DNA from: an uncultured Eubacteriales bacterium
GTDB lineage: Bacteria; Bacillota_A; Clostridia; Christensenellales; Aristaeellaceae
Direction: 5' to 3'
Assembly: GCA_944333375.1 (NCBI GenBank)
Contig: CALVKX010000041.1
Location: 1-12,002 of the forward strand
Length of the DNA: 12,002 nt
Each line of letters starts with the position of its first letter. Positions within the stretch are counted from its first letter, which is position 1. Shown one piece after another: positions 1-6,135 of the stretch. Under the pieces are notes generated by a model. The model worked only from the letters and a program-made list of their open reading frames with translations. It searched no databases and was not told where the DNA came from. The translations under genes and the position numbers were made by a program.

Positions 1-23
1 AGCATGTTCCATCCCGGGGATCA

Positions 24-234
24 CGGTGTAAACAGGTCTCCCGACTTGACTTCATCCTACTTGGACGCCTTCCCGCTTTCGCAGTGGCCGGAAAGCCGCC
101 GGGAGGGCCGTTGGCCCGCGGCGCTTTCCCTGTCCGTTCGTCCGTTTCACGGTTCCCGGGTGAGTCTGGAAATCGCATCCAGTTCCCATGACAGAAAGCA
201 TGCTTCTGCCGCGTGTTTCCACGCAGATACACCG
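24..234 (-). promoter_or_regulatory. Cobalamin (B12) riboswitch aptamer
   Basis: Read on the minus strand this leader carries the ordered hallmarks of the cobalamin riboswitch: GGGAACTGG near 187-179, an ACCCG...CCGTGA segment around 155-145, the invariant GCCACTG (88-82), GGGAAGGCG (74-66), and a B12 box AGTCGGGAGACCTG (46-33; consensus AGYCAGGAGACCTG). A closing P1 stem is visible: 228-234 is perfectly complementary to 24-30. A sigma-A promoter sits just upstream. The element controls a gene left of position 1, which is not visible; B12 or cobalt transport, B12 synthesis or a B12-independent isozyme are the usual targets. Translated reading frames through this stretch have no support and are artefacts of RNA conservation. 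The expression platform (terminator or ribosome-site sequestration) lies at or past the window edge. Confidence 0.92.
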
Positions 235-254
235 GCTATTCACTTGTTAAGGGT

Positions 255-283
255 ATTATAAGGCAGGAGCGTCTAAACGTCAA
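255..283 (-). promoter_or_regulatory. Sigma-A promoter of the B12 riboswitch transcript
   Basis: Minus-strand TTGACG (283-278), a 17-bp spacer and a perfect TATAAT (260-255) give a near-consensus promoter. Transcription should start near 248, about 14 nt before the riboswitch P1 stem. The -35 box lies within 10 bp of the stop codon of the preceding PHP gene and the spacer overlaps that stop codon, so the riboswitch gene is initiated independently of the hydrogenase operon. No terminator is visible between the two. Confidence 0.85.
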
Positions 284-974
284 ATGCTCTTAAAAAACGA
301 AAGACCTCCCGCGCCGCAGGCTCCACGTCCAGCGAAAAGACGCGCTCCTGAATGTCCTCCAGGCGGTGGGCGTCGCTGGAATGTAGCACAAAGCGGCCCT
401 TTAGCGCATACTCCGGGCACGCGACGCCGGGGTAGACCTCCACCACCGGGTATTCGGGCAGAAAAGGCATCAGACCCAGCGCGCCGATCATGCCGTTGCT
501 GCCGCGGTTGATATGCGCGGGCACGGGGATTCCCCCAAAGGAGCGGATGAGCGCGCAGACGTCCTCCACGCTCAGATCCGTGGCGTTGATGAGCAGCTTG
601 TCCAGCGTGCCGGATGGCGTATCGCCGTCGCGCATGATAATCTGGTTTCCAAACAGGGCCGGCTGGTTCAGGACGTCCGGCAGATGCGCATAAACCTGCT
701 CCCCGGCCGAAAGCGCGGCCTCCACAGTAGGAAAATAGCCGAGCATGTGCACCTCCTCCCGGCTGGTTACCTCCATGCCGGGAATGACCTGCACGCCGTA
801 GGCCTCGCCCGCCGCCACCGCCTCGGGGGTGTTGAGCGCGGTGTTGTGGTCGGTGAGGGCGATCACGTCCAGGCCCTTCACCCGCGCCATGCCCACCAGG
901 TTCCACGGGGTCATCTCGTCATCCGCGCAGGGCGACAGGCAGCTATGGATGTGCAGGTCGCAAAAGGCGGCCAT
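273..974 (-). CDS. PHP-domain phosphoesterase
   Basis: A 233-residue metal-dependent phosphoesterase of the PHP superfamily, TrpH/YciV branch. The metal-binding motifs are all present: HIH (H8, H10), DH (D42, H43), E68, H76, H154 and the C-terminal SSDAH (D201, H203). The family usually binds two or three divalent metals and cleaves phosphoesters such as nucleoside 3',5'-bisphosphates or short RNA ends; the substrate here cannot be told from sequence. There is no signal peptide, so it is cytoplasmic. The ATG follows the upstream DRTGG stop by one base, with GGAGTGAG as ribosome site inside that gene, indicating translational coupling. It is the last gene of the sensory-hydrogenase operon, so a role in removing or recycling a signal nucleotide is tempting, but that is inference. 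Confidence 0.9.
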   Translation of the reverse strand: MAAFCDLHIHSCLSPCADDEMTPWNLVGMARVKGLDVIALTDHNTALNTPEAVAAGEAYGVQVIPGMEVTSREEVHMLGYFPTVEAALSAGEQVYAHLPDVLNQPALFGNQIIMRDGDTPSGTLDKLLINATDLSVEDVCALIRSFGGIPVPAHINRGSNGMIGALGLMPFLPEYPVVEVYPGVACPEYALKGRFVLHSSDAHRLEDIQERVFSLDVEPAAREVFRFLRAFDV

Positions 975-975
975 C

Positions 976-1323
976 TCACTCCGCGGGCGGCTGTATGCCC
1001 GCCTGCCCCATGATGACGCTCACCTCATAGGCTGTCTTTGCGGTGGCGAGCACCGGCATGTCCTCGTCCTGCGCTTTTTTGAGCGAGGCGGGCTCGGCCT
1101 CCACGCCCTCCACGAGAATCACGCAGGCCATCTCCATGAGCACCGCCACGGCGATGACGTTCACGTGCGTCTGCACCGTGCACCAGGCCATCCCCTGCTT
1201 GCCGTGCGCCAGCACCCAGCTGAGCAGGTCGCAGGAATAGCCGCAGGTGATCTCCGTATCCAGCGGAGCGCTCTCGTTTATGTTCCTTGCGCCGATGAGT
1301 TCCATCAACTGCCGTACCGTCAT
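976..1323 (-). CDS. DRTGG-domain protein (second copy)
   Basis: A 115-residue stand-alone protein of the DRTGG family, a small alpha/beta domain also found in the N-terminal part of some phosphotransacetylases and with CBS domains; its ligand is not established. It aligns along its length with the other small operon protein at 3114-3473: both start MTxRxL, then share a DLLSxVLA-like stretch, TxxTxVNV/TNVHV, and a VLAT...T.Y...GI ending. No membrane segment or signal peptide is seen. It starts 11 bp after the hydrogenase gene, with a GGGGA ribosome site touching the hydrogenase stop codon, and ends one base before the PHP gene. A regulatory or nucleotide-sensing subunit of the hydrogenase module is likely by context only. 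Confidence 0.85.
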   Translation of the reverse strand: MTVRQLMELIGARNINESAPLDTEITCGYSCDLLSWVLAHGKQGMAWCTVQTHVNVIAVAVLMEMACVILVEGVEAEPASLKKAQDEDMPVLATAKTAYEVSVIMGQAGIQPPAE

Positions 1324-1334
1324 GCCTAAATCCC

Positions 1335-2642
1335 CTACTCTCTCGTTGTTTTTGCAAGCTCTACCATCTTCTGTGCCATGACCTTGAGCTGTTCCTTGAG
1401 GATATGGATGCAGTCCATTTCGTTGCAGTAGCCGCGCACGATGTCCTCGGCAAAGGTGCGGCAGGTGGGACTTCCGCAGCTTCCGCAGTCGTAGCCGGGA
1501 AGCCTGCGCACGATGTCCTCCATCTGTTCCATCTTGCGCATCGCCTCCACGATGTCGTCATCCAGCCGCATGGCGCTGTTGGCGGAGATGCTTTTGTCCG
1601 ACATGAGATTGTACTTGGTCAGATAGGACGTCTGCACACGCTCGTCGGGATGGGTGATGTCGCATCCCCGCATCAGCGCCCGCACGGCGCCGCGCGCCAC
1701 ATAGGTATTCTCAAACGTCAGCGGGCCGCCCACGCAGCCGCCCGTGCAGGCCGCGCCCTCAAAAAACACCAGATCCGGCAGCTTGTCGTTTTCGATCTCC
1801 TCCAGCACGCGGATCACGTTTTCGATTCCGTCCACGCTCATGCTGTGCTCCGGGCAAACCGCCGCCGCCTCTCCGCCGCTGCTGGCCCAGCCAACGCCAT
1901 AGGCGGTGGCATGGGCGGGATGGGCCGCGTCCACGGGGCTGGCCTTGATATGGCTGGAGAGCAGGCCGTAGATCTCCAGCATCGAGATGGCGCCGTCCAC
2001 GGCCGAGGTCTCGTGCCCGATGGGATTGCGGATGGCCGTCACCTTCGCCGCGCAGGGCGTGATGAAAAAGCAGCCGACCTCCTCGGGCTTTGCGTCGTGC
2101 ACGCGGCAGAACTCGCGCCGGGCGACCATGGCCGCAACCTCCATGGGCTGGCGCACGTCGATGATGTGCGGGATCAGATCCGGAAAGCGCACGCGAATCA
2201 GCCGCACGATAGCCGGACAGGCCGAGGAGATGACGGGATAGCGGTCTCGGCCGATGCTGCGCATGCGCTCACGGATGGCGCGGGTGACGATGTCCGCGCC
2301 CTCGGCGACCTCGAACACGTCGTCAAAGCCCATCTTCAAAAGCCCCTCCAGCACCTGCGAGGCGCTGATGAGGTGCTTGAACTGCCCGTAGAGGGAAGGC
2401 GCCGGCAGCGCGATCTTGTATTTGAAGCGGTTGATGCTGGCCAGCGGGTCGGTTTGGGCGTACTTGGCGTGATAATCGCACACGCGGATGCACTCGCCGC
2501 AGTCGATGCAGCGTTCATTGATGATATGCGCCCGTCCCCCGCGCACGCGGATGGCCTCGGTGGGACAACGCTTGAGGCAGTTGGTGCACCCCTTGCACTT
2601 TTCCTTGTCCAGCCGCACGGAGTGAAAGAATTTCTCGTCCAT
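1335..2642 (-). CDS. Sensory-type [FeFe] hydrogenase homologue
   Basis: A 435-residue iron-sulfur protein. Residues 16-26 and 45-55 are two CxxCxxCxxxC ferredoxin clusters. Residues ~75-345 are the hydrogenase H-cluster domain with its four ligand cysteines: C142 (SSACP), C197 (TPCAAK), C299 and C303 (GAACTGGC). Residues 386-411 are a C-terminal Fe-S domain (CGSCGSPTC, then C406 and C411) like those of CO-dehydrogenase-type proteins, followed by a short helix. In catalytic enzymes the first loop reads TSCCP, and MPC and ExMxC supply pocket methionines; here these three positions are Ala141, Thr196 and Ala298. Such changes mark the putatively sensory groups (HydS, groups C/D). No PAS domain is present. 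The ribosome site is GGAGGG. No HydEFG maturases are in the window. Annotation pipelines may call it an iron hydrogenase or a 4Fe-4S protein. Confidence 0.9.
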   Translation of the reverse strand: MDEKFFHSVRLDKEKCKGCTNCLKRCPTEAIRVRGGRAHIINERCIDCGECIRVCDYHAKYAQTDPLASINRFKYKIALPAPSLYGQFKHLISASQVLEGLLKMGFDDVFEVAEGADIVTRAIRERMRSIGRDRYPVISSACPAIVRLIRVRFPDLIPHIIDVRQPMEVAAMVARREFCRVHDAKPEEVGCFFITPCAAKVTAIRNPIGHETSAVDGAISMLEIYGLLSSHIKASPVDAAHPAHATAYGVGWASSGGEAAAVCPEHSMSVDGIENVIRVLEEIENDKLPDLVFFEGAACTGGCVGGPLTFENTYVARGAVRALMRGCDITHPDERVQTSYLTKYNLMSDKSISANSAMRLDDDIVEAMRKMEQMEDIVRRLPGYDCGSCGSPTCRTFAEDIVRGYCNEMDCIHILKEQLKVMAQKMVELAKTTRE

Positions 2643-2668
2643 GGCTAAAACCCTCCGAATCAGGCCGG

Positions 2669-3094
2669 CTACCTGAGCCTGAATTCCATCTGTATCGTCG
2701 TGCCGCGCCCCAGCTCGCTTTCGATGGCGAAGCCGTCGGCGTTCCTGCGCATGTTGGGCAGGCCCATGCCGGCTCCGAAGCCCAGCACGCGGGCCTCCTC
2801 GCTCGCGGTGGAAAAGCCCTCCTGCATGGCCTTGTCGAGATCCGCGATCCCCGGCCCCACGTCTTTTGAAATCAGCAGGATACGCTCGGGGTCCATCTCC
2901 ATGGTGAGCTCGCCGCCCAGGCTGTGGATGATGAGATTGAGCTCGGCCTCGTAGCTGGCGACCGCGACGCGCCGCAGGACCGCGCTGTCCACACCGAGCT
3001 GCTTGAGCTTGCGCTTGATGCTGGCGGAGGCGTCCCCCGCCGTCTGAAACTCGCCCTGATGCACCTCGTAGGTGTTGGTCAGTAGGTTTTGCAT
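2669..3094 (-). CDS. SpoIIAB/RsbW-like ATP-binding protein
   Basis: A 141-residue GHKL-fold ATPase consisting of the domain alone. The N-box is YEAELNLIIHS (48-58), the G1 box DVGPGIADL (78-86) and the G2 box GFGAGMGLPNMRR (105-117), with a final GTTIQMEF strand. There is no histidine-phosphorylation domain and no membrane segment, so it resembles anti-sigma/serine-kinase ATPases (SpoIIAB, RsbW) rather than a sensor histidine kinase. The family phosphorylates a small anti-anti-sigma protein or binds a sigma factor; neither partner is encoded in the window. It lies between a DRTGG gene (19-bp gap) and the hydrogenase gene (26-bp gap), with an AAGGAAGG ribosome site. A role as signalling output of the hydrogenase is inferred from this neighbourhood. 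Confidence 0.88.
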   Translation of the reverse strand: MQNLLTNTYEVHQGEFQTAGDASASIKRKLKQLGVDSAVLRRVAVASYEAELNLIIHSLGGELTMEMDPERILLISKDVGPGIADLDKAMQEGFSTASEEARVLGFGAGMGLPNMRRNADGFAIESELGRGTTIQMEFRLR

Positions 3095-3113
3095 ATGTAT
3101 CCTTCCTTTGCGC

Positions 3114-3473
3114 TCAGGCGCCGGTTCGTTCGTTCGTGCCGCGGATGCCGGCCACGTACATCAGCCCGCAGGCGGTATAGGTGGTGTGCTCCGTGGCCAG
3201 CACCACGATGCCAAGCTCCCGTGCCTCGTTGAGAATCTCCTCCGACGGCACCTTTCCGCGCGCAAACACCACGCAGTGGATATCCAGCATTTCCGCGGTA
3301 CGCATCACATGCACGTTGGTCAGCCCCGTAATCAAAACGGTCTTGTCCTTCACAAAAGCCAGCACGTCGCTCATCAGGTCGCTTCCGCAGGCGGTTTTCA
3401 CCTCCTGGTCCAGCATGTCGTCCCCGCAAAGCACCCGGGCATTGAGCACGGGAATCAGCTCCCTGATCGTCAT
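3114..3473 (-). CDS. DRTGG-domain protein (first copy)
   Basis: A 119-residue stand-alone DRTGG protein, paralogous to the one at 976-1323. Landmarks are MTIRELI at the start, SDLMSDVLAF near residue 31, ITGLTNVHVMRTAEML in the middle, and VVLATEHTTYTACGLMYVAGI near the end. It is cytoplasmic, with no membrane segment. The ATG is supported by AGGAGGT nine bases upstream, in the 14-bp gap after the SPOR-protein gene. The pair of DRTGG genes brackets the ATPase and hydrogenase genes, which suggests both partner with the same core. The ligand is unknown; ATP, AMP or a dinucleotide would fit what is known of relatives, but nothing in the sequence proves it. Confidence 0.85.
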   Translation of the reverse strand: MTIRELIPVLNARVLCGDDMLDQEVKTACGSDLMSDVLAFVKDKTVLITGLTNVHVMRTAEMLDIHCVVFARGKVPSEEILNEARELGIVVLATEHTTYTACGLMYVAGIRGTNERTGA

Positions 3474-3487
3474 GGATGATCGACCTC

Positions 3488-4312
3488 CTATGTATTGCTC
3501 AGCGCGTCGTATACGCTCTTGAGATGGTTCAGGGTGGACAGGGTCTGACGCTTGACCTTCATGCCCAGCGTCGCTTCGCTGTCCGTTTCGGCAAGGGTTT
3601 CAAGGAATGACGCATAGTCCTCAAAGCAGGCAATCAATCCTTCCACCGTCTGATGCCTCGGAAGCGAAAAGCGCTGTTCAAGCCTCAGCGCCACCGTCTC
3701 CGCCTGCCCTCCCAGACCTGCCAGCAGCTCTATCGCTTCCTGCCCCGAGGTCTCCTGACGGTCCAGGCTCACGCTCAGGGTCTGAAGATTGGCTACCAGA
3801 TCATGCGCGTGCTCAAAGGCGGCCTCCAGGATGTCAAGCTGCCCCTTCATGCCCTTCATGAGCACATGAAGGGACGGCAGATCGATTTGATAGAGGTAGG
3901 AGTCCACCGAGTGCGCCTCGCTGAGCTGCTCGCGCACGCCCTGCGCGTCCTCGCGGGTGGGATAGACGGCGGCCAGCGTGCGGTAGCGTCCGTCGTGCCA
4001 GACATACCCGGCCGCGCCGCGCTTGACGAACTGGTTCGCCAGTTCCTCAGCCGCCGTCTCGCTTTCAAAGGCGCCCAGCTGCAACGCGTACCAGGTGGCC
4101 GACGGCAGCGTGACCTCCCGCTCCTCCACGGTTTCGTCAAAATAGGCGTCCGTGGGGATGGGCGTAGCCGTCGGCGCCGTTTCGATGGTCACTTCCTCCC
4201 CGCGCCACACAAGCCCCGAGAGGACGACCACCGCCGACAAAAACAACAGCAGGTAACTGAACCACTTGCCGGGCTCCCGTTGACGGGGATAGACGCGCTT
4301 GCCTGCCTGCAT
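3488..4312 (-). CDS. SPOR-domain membrane protein
   Basis: A 274-residue membrane-anchored protein. Residues 17-36 form one transmembrane helix after a basic N-terminus (inside-positive), residues 37-70 a Pro/Thr/Glu-rich linker, and residues 73-147 a SPOR domain (WYALQLGAF..., later GRYRTLAAVYPTREDA). SPOR domains bind glycan strands stripped of peptides during division or sporulation. Residues ~150-274 look helical, possibly coiled. I place the start at 4312 because GGGAGG lies eight bases upstream; the frame stays open to an ATG at 4438, but the best promoter starts transcription near 4411, which excludes it. It is the first gene of the hydrogenase operon, 14 bp before the DRTGG gene. A functional link to hydrogen sensing is not obvious; it may merely share the promoter. 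Confidence 0.85.
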   Translation of the reverse strand: MQAGKRVYPRQREPGKWFSYLLLFLSAVVVLSGLVWRGEEVTIETAPTATPIPTDAYFDETVEEREVTLPSATWYALQLGAFESETAAEELANQFVKRGAAGYVWHDGRYRTLAAVYPTREDAQGVREQLSEAHSVDSYLYQIDLPSLHVLMKGMKGQLDILEAAFEHAHDLVANLQTLSVSLDRQETSGQEAIELLAGLGGQAETVALRLEQRFSLPRHQTVEGLIACFEDYASFLETLAETDSEATLGMKVKRQTLSTLNHLKSVYDALSNT

Positions 4313-4417
4313 TTTCCCAACCTCCCGCATACCGTATCGCATAACGATATGTTTCGGGGGCCAAAAATATGAAAGGTTGCGCTTCCAGCCGGATTCTGTT
4401 ACCATGTGTGTGTCCCT

Positions 4418-4446
4418 ATTATACTGGACGGAGGACAAATATGCAA
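4418..4446 (-). promoter_or_regulatory. Probable promoter of the SPOR/hydrogenase operon
   Basis: On the minus strand a perfect TATAAT (4423-4418) is preceded at 17 bp by TTGCAT (4446-4441), a three-of-six match to the -35 consensus. Transcription would start near 4411, leaving a ~100-nt leader before the SPOR start. The -35 box coincides with the start codon of the divergent DUF6062 gene, so the two transcription units share this short region. A plus-strand promoter is weaker: TTGCGC (4377-4382), 17 bp, TACCAT (4400-4405). Confidence 0.5.
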
Positions 4447-5172
4447 TATCATTTGGATACCATTCCCGTCTGGGAAGCGATGGAGAAAAACACCGCCTGT
4501 CCGCTCTGCGCGCTCTACCGCCGCGTGGAGGACATGGAGATCGAACGCAGCCTCGGTGGCAGCGTCATGGAGCCGGACGCGCGCATCCGCGTCAATGAGC
4601 GGGGCATCTGCGCCCACCACCACGAGCGGCTCTTTGCCATGCAAAACCGGCTGGGGCACGCGCTGCTGGCGGATTCGCATACCAAGGAGCTGCTCAAAAA
4701 GCTGGAGGCGCTGCAAAAGCGCGCCGGCGAAACAAAGCGCGGCCTTTTCGGCGGCAGGGACGCGGGAGAGGAGCTGGCAAAGGAACTGGAGGCGCTGAGC
4801 CGCTCCTGTGTCATCTGCGACGACATACGCGACCACATGGAGCGCTATCTCTATACCTTCCTGCACCTGTGGAAAACCGACGAGGGCTTTCGCAAAAAGT
4901 GGGAGGCTTCACGGGGCGTCTGCCTCCCGCATGCCGCGGACCTGCTCTCCCGGGCGCAGAAGCACCTCGGCGCCGCAAGCCGTCAGGAGTTCGCGCAAAG
5001 CCTTCTGTCGCTTGTAAGGGCCAATCTCGCTCAGGACGAAAAGGATCTTGAGTGGTTCACGCTCAAATTCGACTACCGAAACCAGCAAAAGCCCTGGGGC
5101 AACAGCCGAAACGCCCTGGAGCGCACGGTCAACCGTCTGCGCGGCCAGTGCGTGGGCGAGGGCGAGGCATGA
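4441..5172 (+). CDS. DUF6062 family protein, duplicated CxxC/CxxH motif
   Basis: A 243-residue cytoplasmic protein matching the DUF6062 family as I remember it: start MQYHLDTIPVWEA, a LGGSVMEPDAR stretch, and paired cysteine motifs. Two half-sites are evident: C20-xx-C23 with C57-xx-H60, and C123-xx-C126 with C161-xx-H164. The spacing between halves is nearly equal (34 and 35 residues), which suggests an internal duplication and two metal (zinc or Fe-S) sites. Residues ~80-120 are charged and helical. The ATG at 4441 is chosen because GGAGG lies six bases upstream; in-frame ATGs further up would place it inside the divergent promoter. It is transcribed alone, away from the hydrogenase operon, and ends at a terminator hairpin. 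The function is unknown; family members are typical of Clostridia. Confidence 0.88.
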   Translation: MQYHLDTIPVWEAMEKNTACPLCALYRRVEDMEIERSLGGSVMEPDARIRVNERGICAHHHERLFAMQNRLGHALLADSHTKELLKKLEALQKRAGETKRGLFGGRDAGEELAKELEALSRSCVICDDIRDHMERYLYTFLHLWKTDEGFRKKWEASRGVCLPHAADLLSRAQKHLGAASRQEFAQSLLSLVRANLAQDEKDLEWFTLKFDYRNQQKPWGNSRNALERTVNRLRGQCVGEGEA

Positions 5173-5210
5173 CCTGCCGCTCCGTTTGCCGACCGCAAAG
5201 CGCGGCAGGT
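5172..5210. repeat. Long hairpin beginning at the DUF6062 stop codon
   Basis: ACCTGCCGC (5172-5180) pairs perfectly with GCGGCAGGT (5202-5210), and TTTGC (5185-5189) pairs with GCAAA (5195-5199) inside it. No T-run follows on either strand, so it is not a classical terminator by itself. It may protect the mRNA 3' end or work with the next hairpin. Confidence 0.6.
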
Positions 5211-5219
5211 ATAGCGAAA

Positions 5220-5260
5220 CGGCGGTTCCAAGCAATGGCTTTGGACCGCCGCTCTTTTCT
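5220..5260 (+). terminator. Intrinsic terminator after the DUF6062 gene
   Basis: A 14-position stem (5220-5233 with 5238-5251) has one mismatch and one G-T pair, a four-base loop AATG, and is followed by CTCTTTTCT. It lies between two convergent genes, DUF6062 (plus) and the lipoprotein (minus, ending at 5281). On the minus strand the stem is followed only by GTTTCG, so it would be a weaker stop in that direction. Confidence 0.7.
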
Positions 5261-5280
5261 ATTGCAGGCGTGTTTTTCCC

Positions 5281-5940
5281 TTATTCTTTTACCAGCTCAA
5301 CCTGAACGTCCCCGTTGTTTCCGGAGACGGTCAGCGTTTTATTTCCGCCGTCCTTTTGAAGCGGCAAATTGCTTTTTCCTTTTTTGACATCACAGCGAAT
5401 GGCGAAATCATCATATGATCCAATCACTGTTCCTGAGATATTCCCGTTTTTGACCGTCAGGGAAAGAGCGCTTCCCACACGCAAGCCTTCAAAGTTGATA
5501 TTTCCGCCGTTTGAGAGAAGCGTAATATCTCCTGTCACTGCCAAAGGGGAAAGGGATATGTCTTCATTCGTTGTAGAAAGCGCAAGGCTGTCCAAAAGCC
5601 CACTGGGGATCTGTAAACATATTTTGCGTTTTCCTGTAGCGGCTTTTCCGCCGATATAGTCCGTCCACGCTTTGTCGATGACGCTTTCCATAAACAGCAC
5701 ATTTTCCTGGGAAACGGAAAACCGATAATACTCTTTGCTGTTTTGAAAATAACGGATGTGTATCCGTTCATCTTCGGATGCTGTCACTTCTACTTCTCTA
5801 TCGCGTACATCAAGTATAATTGATTTGATTTGCGCATCAGGCGTATAGCTCTTTTCTTCAAAAGGCTCGCCGTCAGCCGAACAGCTTGCCAAAACGAAGC
5901 TGCTGACCATAAGACACAGTACCAGCCATGTTTTTTTCAT
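5281..5940 (-). CDS. DUF4097-like beta-strand-repeat lipoprotein
   Basis: A 219-residue predicted lipoprotein. Residues 1-20 are a signal peptide (MKKTW, hydrophobic core, lipobox LASC), so the mature protein would be lipidated on the outer membrane face. The rest is rich in short beta strands with Asn/Gly turns (TTNEDISLS, LLSNGGNINFEGL, TVKNGNISG, TVSGNNGDVQVEL), the hallmark of DUF4097/DUF2807-type beta-helix proteins often described as putative adhesins. The start at 5940 is fixed by a perfect AGGAGG eight bases upstream; 34 further codons upstream are open but lack a ribosome site and a signal sequence. Base composition is visibly AT-richer than the hydrogenase operon. It diverges from a MerR gene across a structured element, hinting that the regulator may control it. 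No catalytic motif is seen. Confidence 0.82.
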   Translation of the reverse strand: MKKTWLVLCLMVSSFVLASCSADGEPFEEKSYTPDAQIKSIILDVRDREVEVTASEDERIHIRYFQNSKEYYRFSVSQENVLFMESVIDKAWTDYIGGKAATGKRKICLQIPSGLLDSLALSTTNEDISLSPLAVTGDITLLSNGGNINFEGLRVGSALSLTVKNGNISGTVIGSYDDFAIRCDVKKGKSNLPLQKDGGNKTLTVSGNNGDVQVELVKE

Positions 5941-6135
5941 GGAAATTCCTCCTTGTGTTCTCCGCTTTTTGAGAGCGGCAGGTAATTCCGTTGGCCGCGC
6001 CCTGCCTATCAGGGGACCCGGCATACAGTGGTTTTCACGCAACGGTGACGTTGTTTGTTTTCTGGCATCATTCCCCCTGTGGCGAATTTGGAATAGCGCT
6101 TGCTTTCCGCAAGCTTTTGTGCAAAAATACGATAA
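5941..6135. other. Intergenic leader between lipoprotein gene and repeat element
   Basis: No gene is supported here. It contains the lipoprotein ribosome site AGGAGG (near 5948-5953, minus strand), a small dyad CAACG-GTGA-CGTTG (6040-6053) and a hairpin GCTTGC-TTTCC-GCAAGC (6098-6114) followed by TTTTGT on the plus strand. I found no convincing promoter for the lipoprotein; it may lie in the adjoining repeat element. Confidence 0.5.

Noticed and set aside
4..261. Open frames on both strands near the left edge (85 and 63 codons)
   Set aside because: They lie within the cobalamin riboswitch and its promoter, have no ribosome site and show no protein-like composition.
1404..2648. 414-codon plus-strand frame opposite the hydrogenase
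   Set aside because: Shadow of a GC-rich gene; His/Arg/Ala-rich with no recognisable domain, while the opposite strand has all hydrogenase motifs.
3653..4372. 239-codon plus-strand frame opposite the SPOR gene
   Set aside because: Antisense shadow; the minus strand carries a transmembrane helix and SPOR motif with proper ribosome site.
4313..4438. Upstream ATG (4438) as start of the SPOR gene
   Set aside because: The extra 42 residues lack a ribosome site and precede the predicted transcript start; GGGAGG supports 4312.
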